A stretch of 36,981 nucleotides of DNA from Micavibrio_A sp040381535 (GCA_040381535.1 JBEIHF010000022.1:1-36981), one strand, 5' to 3'. Positions 23,897 through 32,188 are shown, numbered from the stretch's first letter. A program made the numbers and translations. Notes: generated by a model from the sequence alone, not told the origin.

Positions 23897-26092
23897 TTAT
23901 TCCGCCGCTATCTTGTATTCAGAAGGGCCCTTTTGTTGGGATCCTCTACGTATTTCATTCAAGAAACTTCTCACCTGATCGCGCAGATCGTTGGAGAGAT
24001 TAGAAAGTTCTTCGGCGGCCTGCAAAACGGTCTTGGAAGATTCACCTGTTTGATAGGCATTTTCTTGCACCGTAACGATATTGTGCGAAACCTGCTGCGT
24101 GCCTGTAGAAGCCTGGGAAACATTGCGTCCGATTTCGCCCGTAGCGGCGTTTTGCTCTTCGACGGCGGCGGTGACGGACGTCGTGGCTTCGTCGATGCTT
24201 TTGACGTTCTTGATTATCTTGTCCATCGCCTGCACGGAAGAATTGATCGCGCCCTGAATGCGTGTGACGCGTTCTTTGATTTCTTCGGTTTTTTGTGCCG
24301 TTTCGTTGGCGAGTTTTTTCACTTCATCTGCAACAACCGCAAAGCCTTTGCCCGCCTCGCCTGCACGTGCAGCTTCGATGGTGGCGTTCAATGCCAGCAG
24401 ATTGGTTTGTTCGGCAATCTCTTTGATCGCGCCGACGACTTCACCTATAGATACGGCCATCTCTTGCAGGTTTTTAACTTCCTTGCTGGTGTTTTCGGCC
24501 TCATTGGCGGCATTACCCGCCATGTTGGCGACCATGTTGATTTGCTGTGAAATCTCGGACGCCGATGCGGATAATTCTTCCGCAGCGGCAGCAACCGTTT
24601 TTACGTTGGCGTCAGCTTGCGTCGCGGCGGCGGCAACCGCACTCGAAATTTCCGATGTGCGTTCCGATGCTGAATTCATTTGCGTGGCGGTGGATTGCAT
24701 CTGGGTGGCGGCGGCCGTCAGCGCCATGATGATGGATGCGGTGCGCCCGTCGAAATCGTCCGCTAGTTTATGCATGGCCGCTTTCTTGTCTTCTTCAGTG
24801 CGGATCTTGAGTTTCTCGGCTTCGGCTTCCATGCGCTCCATCTCCAGCGCATTCTCTTTAAATACCTGCACGGCTTTGGCCATATCGCCGATCTCGTCCT
24901 GACGTTCCAGCGAAGGCACAGATACCTTGTTGTCGCCGTCGGCGAGCTTCTTCATGGTTTCCACCATGCGATTGATTTGATCCGTCAATGCTTTGGAATA
25001 CCAGACGCTGATAAAGGCAATCACCAATAGAACCAGCAAGGATGTCGTGATGGAAATTTTCTTGATTTCCTTAAAAGCAATCAGTGTTTCTTCGACTTCT
25101 TTTTCTGTCACCAAAGCCCAGTTCATACCATGATACTGAACGGGCGCATACGCCATATACACGTCTTTGCCATCGAAATCTTTGGTACGGTTAATGCCGT
25201 TTAGTCCGCTCAGCGCTCGCTCCACGCTTTCTGAATCAACCGATCTTTTCAGGATCGCGGATTCATTGTCAAAACGGTAATCGGTGCGCAACAGTTTGTC
25301 CGCTCCTACCAAATAGGCCGCACCCGTTTTCCCCAAACCTTCGGCATTGTTCACCGTGTTGTTCAAACGCGCGACAGGCATCTTGAAGGCGATGACGCCG
25401 ATGGGCTGACCGTTGTCGAAAACTGCGCGGGAAATAAAACCTGCGGGCGCATCATTGCTTGGCGGATAGGGTTTGAAGTCATCAAAGGCAATAAAATCGG
25501 GGTTTTCACTGAAGCGCGCGGCCTGAAACACTCTGCCCAAACCTGTGGCTTTATAGTGCCCCGATATCAAATTCGTGGCGAAATCGACTTCCTTGAATAC
25601 CGAGTAAACCAGATTGCCGTCCAGATCAAACAAGAATATATCATAATATTCGCGTGATTGCAGGAAGTGGCGGATCCAAGGATGATATTTGGCATGTGCC
25701 ATGGAATAGAGTGATCCGTCCTGCGCGTCATCGAGTTTGAGTTTCTCGCCTGCGGGATGGGGGTTTTCCATGATGTATAGTTTTTGTAAGGGTTGCGTGG
25801 CTTCCGAGCCCAAGGCCTGCCATCCGGCGGAAAGGTCACGCAATGCGTTTTTGATTTCGCCGCTCGACGCCATGATTGACAAATCTTCATCGATGGATTT
25901 TAGGTAGGATTCAATCTGGCTTTTTTTGGTGCGCTCTATTGTGGTGAGAAATTCTTGGGTGTTGCGCTGCGTGTTTTTCTCCATCAGATTTTCTTGGAGT
26001 ATCGTTACGGTAAACACGTTGATCGCGGTCAGGACGATCATGATGAAGGGCAGTTTTTTGGAGATTTTCAGTTTTCTAAAAGCACCGACCAT
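23897..26092 (-). CDS. Methyl-accepting chemotaxis protein
   Basis: Transmembrane chemoreceptor, 731 aa. TM1 lies near residues 13-31 (LPFIMIVLTAINVFTVTIL). A large periplasmic sensor follows, probably a double-Cache domain (YDIFLFDLDGNLVYSVF; GVIAFKMPVARLNNTV). TM2 (about 347-367) leads to a HAMP domain (SKALTDQINRMVETMKKLAD), a coiled coil and the signalling hairpin with EIAEQTNLLALNATIEAARA and GKGFAVVADEVKKLA. The ligand cannot be predicted. No che genes are nearby, so it is an orphan receptor locus. An inverted repeat lies about 48-87 bases upstream. Confidence 0.94.
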   Translation of the reverse strand: MVGAFRKLKISKKLPFIMIVLTAINVFTVTILQENLMEKNTQRNTQEFLTTIERTKKSQIESYLKSIDEDLSIMASSGEIKNALRDLSAGWQALGSEATQPLQKLYIMENPHPAGEKLKLDDAQDGSLYSMAHAKYHPWIRHFLQSREYYDIFLFDLDGNLVYSVFKEVDFATNLISGHYKATGLGRVFQAARFSENPDFIAFDDFKPYPPSNDAPAGFISRAVFDNGQPIGVIAFKMPVARLNNTVNNAEGLGKTGAAYLVGADKLLRTDYRFDNESAILKRSVDSESVERALSGLNGINRTKDFDGKDVYMAYAPVQYHGMNWALVTEKEVEETLIAFKEIKKISITTSLLVLLVIAFISVWYSKALTDQINRMVETMKKLADGDNKVSVPSLERQDEIGDMAKAVQVFKENALEMERMEAEAEKLKIRTEEDKKAAMHKLADDFDGRTASIIMALTAAATQMQSTATQMNSASERTSEISSAVAAAATQADANVKTVAAAAEELSASASEISQQINMVANMAGNAANEAENTSKEVKNLQEMAVSIGEVVGAIKEIAEQTNLLALNATIEAARAGEAGKGFAVVADEVKKLANETAQKTEEIKERVTRIQGAINSSVQAMDKIIKNVKSIDEATTSVTAAVEEQNAATGEIGRNVSQASTGTQQVSHNIVTVQENAYQTGESSKTVLQAAEELSNLSNDLRDQVRSFLNEIRRGSQQKGPSEYKIAAE

Positions 26093-26139
26093 AGCTTCGC
26101 GTCCTGCAAAATTTTTCTTGTTTATGAGATGTTAGGAAA

Positions 26140-26179
26140 GGTTAATATTAATTGGTTAAAATATGACTAAATATTAACC
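26140..26179. repeat. 10-bp perfect inverted repeat upstream of chemoreceptor gene
   Basis: GGTTAATATT (26140-26149) and AATATTAACC (26170-26179) are exact reverse complements, centre to centre 30 bp, about three helical turns. The intervening DNA is AT-rich. It may be an operator for a dimeric regulator. Confidence 0.55.
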
Positions 26180-26209
26180 ATTTCGCAATACCCCACGGGT
26201 TGTGCATGT

Positions 26210-26243
26210 AAAAAAACCGGCCTGCATCAATCATGGGGCCAGC
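26210..26243 (-). terminator. Intrinsic terminator of leuA
   Basis: On the minus strand GCTGGCC pairs with GGCCGGT (two G-U pairs) across a 14-base loop, followed by a run of seven T. Confidence 0.65.
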
Positions 26244-26253
26244 TTTTATTTGA

Positions 26254-27843
26254 TTATGTATAAACCTTCCCCGCGTTTTCGGCCGGTTTGGTTTTGGCGC
26301 GTTTGGTCACGAGCTTGTTGAGTGCATGTACATAGGCGCGTGCCGAGGCGACCAATGTGTCGGCGTCCGTCCCCTGCCCGTTCACGGTCTTACCGTTTTC
26401 TTGCAAACGCACGGTGACTTCAGCCTGCGCGTCGGTACCGCCCGTTACCGCGTGCACCTGATAAAGCTGCAGCGTCGCATCGTCGTGCGGAATGATAGCG
26501 CGGATGGCTTTGAAGATCGCATCGACTGGGCCGTTGCCTTCCACCTTCACGGTTTTGAGGGCGCCGTTGACGGTGAGTTCTATTTCCGCCGTCTGCGGAC
26601 CTTTGGAACCCGCGACAACCTGCAAAGTCTGGAAGCGGATGGCATCGCCTTCGGTGCCGATCTCATCTTCGATCAGAGCGATGATGTCGTCGTCGAACAC
26701 CTGTTTCTTTTTGTCGGCGAGATTTTTAAAGCGTTTGAACAATTCGTTCAGAGCATTGTCGCCGATCTCGTATCCCAGTTCTGTTACGCGGGATTTCAAC
26801 GCATGGCGTCCCGAATGTTTGCCCAGGACCAATTCGGAGCGTGTGAGGCCGACAGATTCCGGCGTCATGATTTCGTAGGTAGAGGCATTCTTCAAAACAC
26901 CGTCCTGATGGATACCACTTTCATGCGCAAACGCATTCGCGCCCACGATGGCCTTGTTTGGCTGTACCGAGAATCCGATCGTCGCGGCCAACGTGCGTGA
27001 AGCTTTCGTGATCATCGTTGTATCCACGCCGCATTGATAAGGCAATTTATCATTACGCGTTTTTAGCGCCATAACGATCTCTTCTAACGCGGCATTGCCT
27101 GCGCGCTCGCCAATTCCGTTGATCGTGCATTCTATCTGGCGCGCGCCCGCGGCGACGCCTGCGAGAGAGTTTGCAACCGCCAAACCCAGATCATTGTGAC
27201 AGTGCGTCGAGATAACGCATTTGTCGATGTTCGTGACTTTGTTGCGGATATAGGTTAGCAATTCACCGAATTCGGCGGGAATGGCATAGCCCACCGTGTC
27301 TGGAATATTGATGGTCGTCGCGCCCGAACGTATAGCGGTGTCGATGGCACGGCACAAGAATTCCCAATCCGATCTTGTCGCATCCATCGCGGACCATTCG
27401 ACATTGTCGGTGTATTTCCTCGCACGCGTGACGGATGCCGCAACGGATTCTAGAACCTGTTCCTCGTCCATCTGCAGCTGGTAGCGCATATGTTGCGGCG
27501 ATGTCGAAATGAATGTATGGATGCGGCGGTTTTGCGATGGCTTCAACGCCTCGCCCGCCACGTCGATATCGCGTTCGATGGCGCGGGATAATCCGCATAC
27601 GGTTGCGTTCTTTATAACCTTGGCAATTTCGTTCACGGCTTCGAAATCGCCGGGGGATGCGATGGGGAATCCAGCCTCGATGACATCAACGCCCATCTCA
27701 TCGAGCAGTTTTGCCATACGCAGTTTTTCTTCGAGGTTCATAGAGCAGCCGGGCGATTGTTCGCCGTCCCTCAATGTGGTGTCGAAAATAATAACGCGGT
27801 CTTTTTTGGAGTCTTTGGATTCAGTTGTTGTTTTGGGGGTCAT
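26254..27843 (-). CDS. leuA: 2-isopropylmalate synthase
   Basis: First committed step of leucine biosynthesis: condenses acetyl-CoA with 2-oxoisovalerate. The TIM-barrel catalytic domain begins IIFDTTLRDGEQSPGCSMN; the metal-binding HxH is in STHCHNDLGLAVAN; GIGERAGNAALEEIVMAL and ESGIHQDGVLKNASTYEIM are family signatures. The C-terminal leucine-feedback domain (about 390-510) is present (VAGSKGPQTAEIELTVNG). At 529 aa it is the E. coli-type enzyme. It stands alone, preceded by a leucine-rich leader peptide (27926-27994), which indicates control by leucine supply. Confidence 0.97.
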   Translation of the reverse strand: MTPKTTTESKDSKKDRVIIFDTTLRDGEQSPGCSMNLEEKLRMAKLLDEMGVDVIEAGFPIASPGDFEAVNEIAKVIKNATVCGLSRAIERDIDVAGEALKPSQNRRIHTFISTSPQHMRYQLQMDEEQVLESVAASVTRARKYTDNVEWSAMDATRSDWEFLCRAIDTAIRSGATTINIPDTVGYAIPAEFGELLTYIRNKVTNIDKCVISTHCHNDLGLAVANSLAGVAAGARQIECTINGIGERAGNAALEEIVMALKTRNDKLPYQCGVDTTMITKASRTLAATIGFSVQPNKAIVGANAFAHESGIHQDGVLKNASTYEIMTPESVGLTRSELVLGKHSGRHALKSRVTELGYEIGDNALNELFKRFKNLADKKKQVFDDDIIALIEDEIGTEGDAIRFQTLQVVAGSKGPQTAEIELTVNGALKTVKVEGNGPVDAIFKAIRAIIPHDDATLQLYQVHAVTGGTDAQAEVTVRLQENGKTVNGQGTDADTLVASARAYVHALNKLVTKRAKTKPAENAGKVYT

Positions 27844-27890
27844 GGCCCATCGTCCTTCAAATCAAATTTTGTTTGTGATGTTTTGATTGT

Positions 27891-27932
27891 CCCCTGAACG
27901 CAGGCGTTTAACGCCTCATGCCCGATCAGGGG
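27891..27932 (-). promoter_or_regulatory. Nested hairpin in the leuA leader
   Basis: CCCCTGA (27891-27897) is complementary to TCAGGGG (27926-27932), and AGGCGT (27902-27907) to ACGCCT (27911-27916) inside it. The leader peptide stop codon is part of the outer stem, so ribosome position could control folding. No T run follows the outer stem, so it may not be a simple intrinsic terminator. Confidence 0.6.
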
Positions 27933-27994
27933 CGATTAAGGAGGAGAGCCAGAAGCAAAAGAGTCGCGGTTTGTTTAACCATGGCCTTAGTCAT
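27926..27994 (-). CDS. leuL: leuA leader peptide (leucine attenuator)
   Basis: A 22-residue open frame directly upstream of leuA encodes MTKAMVKQTATLLLLALLLN and ends RP then TGA. Seven of eight consecutive codons (CTT TTG CTT CTG GCT CTC CTC CTT) are leucine, the classic design of an amino-acid attenuator: ribosomes stall here when charged tRNA-Leu is scarce. An alternative in-frame ATG is at 27982. The ribosome site is weak. Leucine leaders upstream of leuA are known in other proteobacteria; this exact sequence I do not recognise. Confidence 0.8.
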   Translation of the reverse strand: MTKAMVKQTATLLLLALLLNRP

Positions 27995-28121
27995 ACGAAG
28001 ACGAAGCCATAGAGTCAAAGAAAAATGGCGGAAATACAGGGCATTACAATTCTTGACATTATGACAACACAAGGCTGGTTTTGGGCCGTGGAATATTGAA
28101 AAACTGTGTGAGGACAAAAAC

Positions 28122-28439
28122 ATGGCCAAGGCAATGAGAATATTGGAAAACCCTGCCGAAATGAAACGCTGGCTGACAGAAAATTTCGGAGGATTGAAAG
28201 TCGAAGAAGAAGGTCCGGGCGTTTTTGTAACGACCGCCAAAGAAAATCTACGCATCTCGGACGGTCGCTTGCTCCGTAGGATCGAAGGCGACGGCAAAAC
28301 AGCGGAACAGAGCATCCGTGATTTTTACGGCATAGTGATGGGCGTAAAACCGGATCAGCAACTGGTGCTAGGTGAAAAGGCAGAAAAGCGTTTCGCGCTC
28401 GATACGAAAACGCTCATATTAAAGCACATCATGAATTAA
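28122..28439 (+). CDS. Hypothetical protein (105 aa), paralogue A
   Basis: Unrecognised small soluble protein. A ribosome site (GTGAGGAC) lies 7 bases before the ATG and a strong terminator follows. By eye it is a diverged relative of the 101-aa protein at 29141: both show a W-L-T-E-x-F-G segment near residues 14-23 (WLTENFGG here), an ISDG near residue 55, a G-x-x-x-x-A segment then a hydrophobic-G motif (FYGIVMG). Charged, without signal peptide or membrane helix. Function unknown. Confidence 0.72.
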   Translation: MAKAMRILENPAEMKRWLTENFGGLKVEEEGPGVFVTTAKENLRISDGRLLRRIEGDGKTAEQSIRDFYGIVMGVKPDQQLVLGEKAEKRFALDTKTLILKHIMN

Positions 28440-28440
28440 C

Positions 28441-28470
28441 AAAAATCCCCGCGAGACGCGGGGATTTTTT
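28441..28470. terminator. Intrinsic terminator after paralogue A
   Basis: AATCCCCGCG/CGCGGGGATT perfect stem, 3-base loop, then a T run; A run on the other side makes it usable from both directions, including for the interrupted gene on the minus strand. Confidence 0.92.
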
Positions 28471-28494
28471 TACGTTTTAAACCAATTCGTTTGA

Positions 28495-28719
28495 TTAGGT
28501 TTCATCCGGTCCCTTGATGCGTAATGCATATACGCCCTCTTGTTCGCGGAGTCTGTGAAGTGGAACATGGCCATACCGCCTGGAAATACCGGCGCTTATC
28601 CTGCCCAGCAAAAACAACAGACCACCGTCTTTCATTTCAAACCATGGAGACAAGAATTCCTTGAATTTAATCAAAGCTTCCTGAGGCTCAAGTCCCTGAT
28701 GAACAAGCGGTGTTCCCTG
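28495..28719 (-). pseudogene. In-frame continuation after stop codon of the 95-aa gene
   Basis: Directly after the TAA of the 95-aa gene (28720-28722) the same frame stays open for 74 sense codons, to a TAA at 28495. The translation looks protein-like (LVHQGLEPQEALIKFKEF, then GGLLFLLGRISAGISRRYGH and EQEGVYALRIKGPDET). It has no good ribosome site of its own, and it ends just before the terminator at 28441-28470. The simplest reading is one gene of about 169 codons broken by a nonsense change. Alternatives are a sequencing error, stop-codon readthrough, or a second gene with an unusual start. Confidence 0.5.
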
Positions 28720-29007
28720 TTACGTCATTTTTGCCGCCTGATCCCGCAAATAGGCATGGGAAAAAAGCGGATGTACGGGAGACAATTTGGTGTCCGTCAG
28801 TTTCGTGTCGTAATTTAACAGCTTGAAGCTCACGAATTCGGTGCCGTCCAGTTCGTCATGAATCCCGACAAACAGTGCGCAATCGCCATCCTGCCCTTTG
28901 ATTTGGGGTTCTCTGCCCTCCTCAAACCGTATGGGCAACAAAGCCATCGGGTTCGCTGTCGGCAACTGGTCCGCCATAACGTGAATTCCAAATAACTTCC
29001 CGCCCAT
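28720..29007 (-). CDS. Hypothetical protein (95 aa), probably truncated by a nonsense codon
   Basis: Unrecognised. ATG 29007 follows AAAGGAG closely; the frame could start at 29028 but without a site. The product starts MGGKLFGIHVMADQLPT, includes GQDGDCALFVGIHDELDG and ends RDQAAKMT. The frame continues beyond the stop for a further 74 codons of plausible protein. It lies between two small paralogous genes on the other strand. Probably the N-terminal half of a once longer protein. Confidence 0.6.
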   Translation of the reverse strand: MGGKLFGIHVMADQLPTANPMALLPIRFEEGREPQIKGQDGDCALFVGIHDELDGTEFVSFKLLNYDTKLTDTKLSPVHPLFSHAYLRDQAAKMT

Positions 29008-29140
29008 GGGACTCCTTTGTTGAAGCATAAAAGTTTTTAACAGCTTGATTTATATTATGTCAATATTTTGTTTGACGTTTATATCGCCGGATTTTATAGT
29101 CTGGGCAGGTGTGAACTACAAAAAAAAATAGAGGGTCATC

Positions 29141-29446
29141 ATGGAAAAATATACAGCGAACGCTGAACAAACCGCGTGGCTTACCGAAAAATTCGGCGCG
29201 GTACGAAAATTCAGTTTTACCGAAGATCACGAAACCGCATGGTTTGCCAATGAAGTAAAAATTTCCGACGGAACGTCTGAAAGATACGCACGTGGTTACG
29301 GTCACGAGCGCCATAATGCCGTCGGTGATCTGTTCGGTTTTGCGGCCCAGATCCAGACAGGTGAATTTTTCGTTCAAAACGGAAAACGGGTTGATGCCGA
29401 TCCAAAGCTTTTCAACGTGAATGTCGTTAAGTTTGAAGCTGCTTAA
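29141..29446 (+). CDS. Hypothetical protein (101 aa), paralogue B
   Basis: Unrecognised small protein with GAGGG shortly before the ATG. It resembles the 105-aa product at 28122: WLTEKFGAV, then KISDGTSERYARGYG, then a hydrophobic-G motif (DLFGFAAQ) and QNGKRVDADPKL near the end. The family is unknown to me. Its stop overlaps that of the convergent YcaR-like gene by 4 bases (TTAA). Confidence 0.72.
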   Translation: MEKYTANAEQTAWLTEKFGAVRKFSFTEDHETAWFANEVKISDGTSERYARGYGHERHNAVGDLFGFAAQIQTGEFFVQNGKRVDADPKLFNVNVVKFEAA

Positions 29447-29613
29447 ATCTTGCGGGCTTCGTCGATCAGCATGATCGGAATGCCGTCGCGGATGGGGTAG
29501 GCCAGACCCGCCTGATCGGAAATCAATTCCTGTTTTGCCGAATCATAGCGCAGCGGCACCTTGGTCAAGGGGCATACCAGAATCTCAAGAAGTTTGGGGT
29601 CTATCGCGGCCAT
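29443..29613 (-). CDS. YcaR/UPF0434 (Trm112-like) protein
   Basis: 56-aa protein of the UPF0434 family, structurally similar to Trm112, the zinc-ribbon activator of methyltransferases. Visible signature: DPKLLEILVCPLTKVPLRYD, then LAYPIRDGIPIMLIDEAR. Only one cysteine is present, as usual in the bacterial family. I chose ATG 29613; an extension to GTG 29649 adds 12 unconserved residues. Molecular role in bacteria unclear. Confidence 0.88.
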   Translation of the reverse strand: MAAIDPKLLEILVCPLTKVPLRYDSAKQELISDQAGLAYPIRDGIPIMLIDEARKI

Positions 29614-29705
29614 GGGATATTTATAGAAGATTTTTCGGGGCGCGTCCACATACTCGACTTAGCGGGCTAGGTGGAGCGTAGCGACAGTTGACGACGATGG
29701 ACCTA

Positions 29706-30341
29706 TCAATGCCGGCAACCGTAATCGCCTTTGCATTCCATCTCCAGCAAGGTCATGAATAATTTGGCGCGATACTTGCAGCAGGGCGTTTCCAGCAGAG
29801 CCTGTTTTTCCTTGGCATCAAACGGGCAGATCATGGCGAGAGAGGTTATGAGTTTTTCATCCCCTGCCCCGTCAACCGCCTCCCAGCTGCAGGTCAGATC
29901 CTGTTTTTGAAAATAGTTCTTGAGGAGCTCTTTTAATTTGCCGCGGTCCATATCGAGACAGTCCATCGGCTGCAGATCGGTTGCGTAATTTTTCCATTCC
30001 GCTTTCACGCGGCGAAACCCGGCACGTTGCGCCAGTTCCTTTTCAATTTTAAAACGGCACACGCCGTTCAAAACGATTTCATACCGGCCGTCATTGGTTT
30101 CGTGATAGCTGACGATGCGGCCCGCGCAACCCAGATCATATAAATTTCCGTCTTCGCGTGTCTGCATCATGCCGATCAAACGATTGGAACTCATGGCTTC
30201 ATCCACCATCGCGATATAGCGCGGTTCGAATATGTTCAAGGGGAGTTGCCCACGGGGAAGAAGCAACACGCCCGTCAGAGGAAAAATCGGCAACTCCTCA
30301 GGTAGGGTTTCAAGCGTATATTTCGGGGTTGTGTGGATCAT
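29706..30341 (-). CDS. Lon N-terminal (LON substrate-binding) domain protein
   Basis: Stand-alone PUA-like LON domain without the ATPase or protease parts of Lon. The signature is LPIFPLTGVLLLPRGQLPLN, then IFEPRYIAMVDEAM, GCAGRIVSYHETNDGRYEIV and GVCRFKI. Such proteins are widespread in alphaproteobacteria with no settled function. ATG 30341 (211 aa) is preferred over TTG 30362. The C-terminus has several cysteines (CCKYRAK, CKGDYGCRH). It lies 24 bases downstream of the thioredoxin-TPR gene, probably one operon. Confidence 0.87.
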   Translation of the reverse strand: MIHTTPKYTLETLPEELPIFPLTGVLLLPRGQLPLNIFEPRYIAMVDEAMSSNRLIGMMQTREDGNLYDLGCAGRIVSYHETNDGRYEIVLNGVCRFKIEKELAQRAGFRRVKAEWKNYATDLQPMDCLDMDRGKLKELLKNYFQKQDLTCSWEAVDGAGDEKLITSLAMICPFDAKEKQALLETPCCKYRAKLFMTLLEMECKGDYGCRH

Positions 30342-30365
30342 GTGGTTTAATATAAGCCGCAATTA

Positions 30366-31307
30366 TTAGGAAAACAGGAGGCGGGAGAGTTTTTTACGAC
30401 CCTCCGCAGCCAGCGGATCGGCAAAGCCCAAAGCCTCGAAGAACCTTAACAATTCCTTGCGCGGGGCCTCTTCGTTCCATGCGCGATCGCGGCGGATCAG
30501 TTCCAATAAATTGTCTATGGCTTCCGCTTTTTGGCCGCTCGCGAATTGCGCCTGCGCGAGGTCAAAACGTGCCTGATAATCGTCAGGCGTCTTCTCGACT
30601 TTCTTTAAACGCGCGGGCAACGTTTTTGCCTGCTCTTTTGCCTTCACCGCCAGTTCATACGCGGTTTTGGCTTGCGAAAAATTTGGGTTCTTTGTGATGC
30701 CTTCGGGCGCTTGCTCGATGTAATGTTCGGCATGTTCGACCGCGCCTGCGGAAATCAGCGCGCGCACCATGCCGTTATAGGCTTCAATATGGTTGGGGTC
30801 TTGCTGCAGGATTTGGATATAGGCTTCTTGGGCGAAGCGCTCTTCGCCTATCGCCATGGCGTCGGCGGCTTGTTTGAGCAGCGTGGGAATATCCACCGCA
30901 TCGGGTTTGGCGGAACAGGAAAGTTTTATCAACTGCGCAACAAGTTTCTTGATTTCGCTTGCTGGGCGCACACCGGTAAAACCCGTCACTGGCTGGCCTT
31001 GAAAAAACGCCATGACGGTGGGGACAGATTGAATACGCAAAGCCTGCGCCAGATCGGGGTTGTCATCGATATTGACTTTGGCGAGCAGAACTTCGGCGTT
31101 CGCGGCTTCGACTTCGGCCTCTAGGACCGGCATCAATTGCTTGCAAGGGCCGCACCACGGCGCCCAGAAATCGACGAGGATCGGCACCTGCATCGACGCC
31201 TTCAAAACGCGTTCTTCGAATTCCGCGCTTGTGACATCATACACGGCGCCGCTGTCACTTTGCGTCGGTTCGGGTTTCTTATCAGGTATCAATCCAAACA
31301 GGCCCAT
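30366..31307 (-). CDS. Thioredoxin-TPR protein (YbbN/CnoX type)
   Basis: Fusion of an N-terminal thioredoxin domain (about 20-130) and TPR-like helical repeats (about 145-313), as in E. coli YbbN/CnoX, a chaperone-like protein that protects proteins from oxidative damage. The redox site is VDFWAPWCGPCKQLMPVLE; E. coli CnoX lacks the CxxC, but here CGPC is intact, so redox activity is likely. The cis-Pro segment is IQSVPTVMAFFQG. It lies 12 bases downstream of the deacylase gene. Confidence 0.9.
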   Translation of the reverse strand: MGLFGLIPDKKPEPTQSDSGAVYDVTSAEFEERVLKASMQVPILVDFWAPWCGPCKQLMPVLEAEVEAANAEVLLAKVNIDDNPDLAQALRIQSVPTVMAFFQGQPVTGFTGVRPASEIKKLVAQLIKLSCSAKPDAVDIPTLLKQAADAMAIGEERFAQEAYIQILQQDPNHIEAYNGMVRALISAGAVEHAEHYIEQAPEGITKNPNFSQAKTAYELAVKAKEQAKTLPARLKKVEKTPDDYQARFDLAQAQFASGQKAEAIDNLLELIRRDRAWNEEAPRKELLRFFEALGFADPLAAEGRKKLSRLLFS

Positions 31308-31319
31308 TTCTACTCTCTT

Positions 31320-31883
31320 CTATTTCTGGTCGGGCGCGTTATCTGGCTTTGCGCTCCCGAAGTCAACAATATGGGGCACATGTGCGCAACTTTCAATGAA
31401 GGTAATGAGCTCTTGCGGTTTTACCCCGATGGTCATGCTGTTTAACAAAGGGTGAAAATTCACGATATCCGTTTCCATCATAGATTTGTCGAGGCAAATC
31501 TTCACCAGATGCCCCGTGTCATTAATAATCGAATAAGGGCAAACGGACCCCGGGCGCACACCCAGATATTCCCACAACCGTTCGGCGGACCCGAAAGACA
31601 AATTTTGATACGAACCGATAAGGTCGGGAAGTTTTCTCATGTCCACGTCGGTCGCATTTTGCAAACAGACGAGGAAATTCGATTTTTTCTTGTCGCGCAG
31701 GAACAGGTTTCTGCAATGCGTGCCCGGAATGTCGGCGTCCACGCTCTGGCTTTCGGCCACGGTGAAAACAGGCACATGGTGATGGAGCGTAAACTCCACG
31801 CCAAGGGCGCGTAAATAGTCCATCAACGCGTCGGGCGAAGTCGGCATTTCTTGTGATTCGGCCAAGTTAGCGTTTTGGGTCAT
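31320..31883 (-). CDS. ProXp/YbaK-type aminoacyl-tRNA deacylase (PrdX-like)
   Basis: Free-standing editing domain related to the INS domain of prolyl-tRNA synthetase. Such proteins clear mischarged tRNA-Pro (usually Ala-tRNA-Pro). Visible motifs: VEFTLHHHVPVFTVAES, NLFLRDKKKSNFLVCLQN, RLWEYLGVRPGSVCPYSI and LDKSMMETDIVNFHPLLN. The conserved lysine in the DKK region is present. 187 aa, normal. First of three minus-strand genes with short gaps (deacylase, thioredoxin-TPR, LON), suggesting a protein-quality theme. Confidence 0.88.
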   Translation of the reverse strand: MTQNANLAESQEMPTSPDALMDYLRALGVEFTLHHHVPVFTVAESQSVDADIPGTHCRNLFLRDKKKSNFLVCLQNATDVDMRKLPDLIGSYQNLSFGSAERLWEYLGVRPGSVCPYSIINDTGHLVKICLDKSMMETDIVNFHPLLNSMTIGVKPQELITFIESCAHVPHIVDFGSAKPDNAPDQK

Positions 31884-32017
31884 TTTCTAGCTATGGCCAA
31901 AAATGCCAATCTTTGCAAGTGCTAGCTGTATATCACCGTCTGCAATTTGTGCGGGGGCGTATCGATATGGCACTATTGGGTTAACAAATAAAAAGACTTC
32001 AAAACGGGGAATAAAAC

Positions 32018-32188
32018 ATGGGAATGAGAACACCTTTAGACGGTATAGAATTTGTAAAATTGCAAGACCTCGACCCGGGCGGTGAGCGTTTCAGCCTTAC
32101 GGAATGCGGGTTATCCAATCCACGCCTTCCAAAAACATACGTAGATCCCACACTGGATAAGAATACTTATTGGGGGCCCGCGCTATGA
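32018..32188 (+). CDS. Small hypothetical protein (56 aa), first of coupled pair
   Basis: A 56-codon gene starting MGMRTPLDGIEFVKLQDLD and ending TYWGPAL. GGGGAA lies 6-7 bases before the ATG. Its stop overlaps the start of the next gene (ATGA). No family recognised. Coupling is the main support. Confidence 0.6.
   Translation: MGMRTPLDGIEFVKLQDLDPGGERFSLTECGLSNPRLPKTYVDPTLDKNTYWGPAL

Noticed and set aside
28540..28818. 92-codon plus-strand frame
   Set aside because: It is the shadow of the interrupted minus-strand gene, whose own translation looks much more protein-like.
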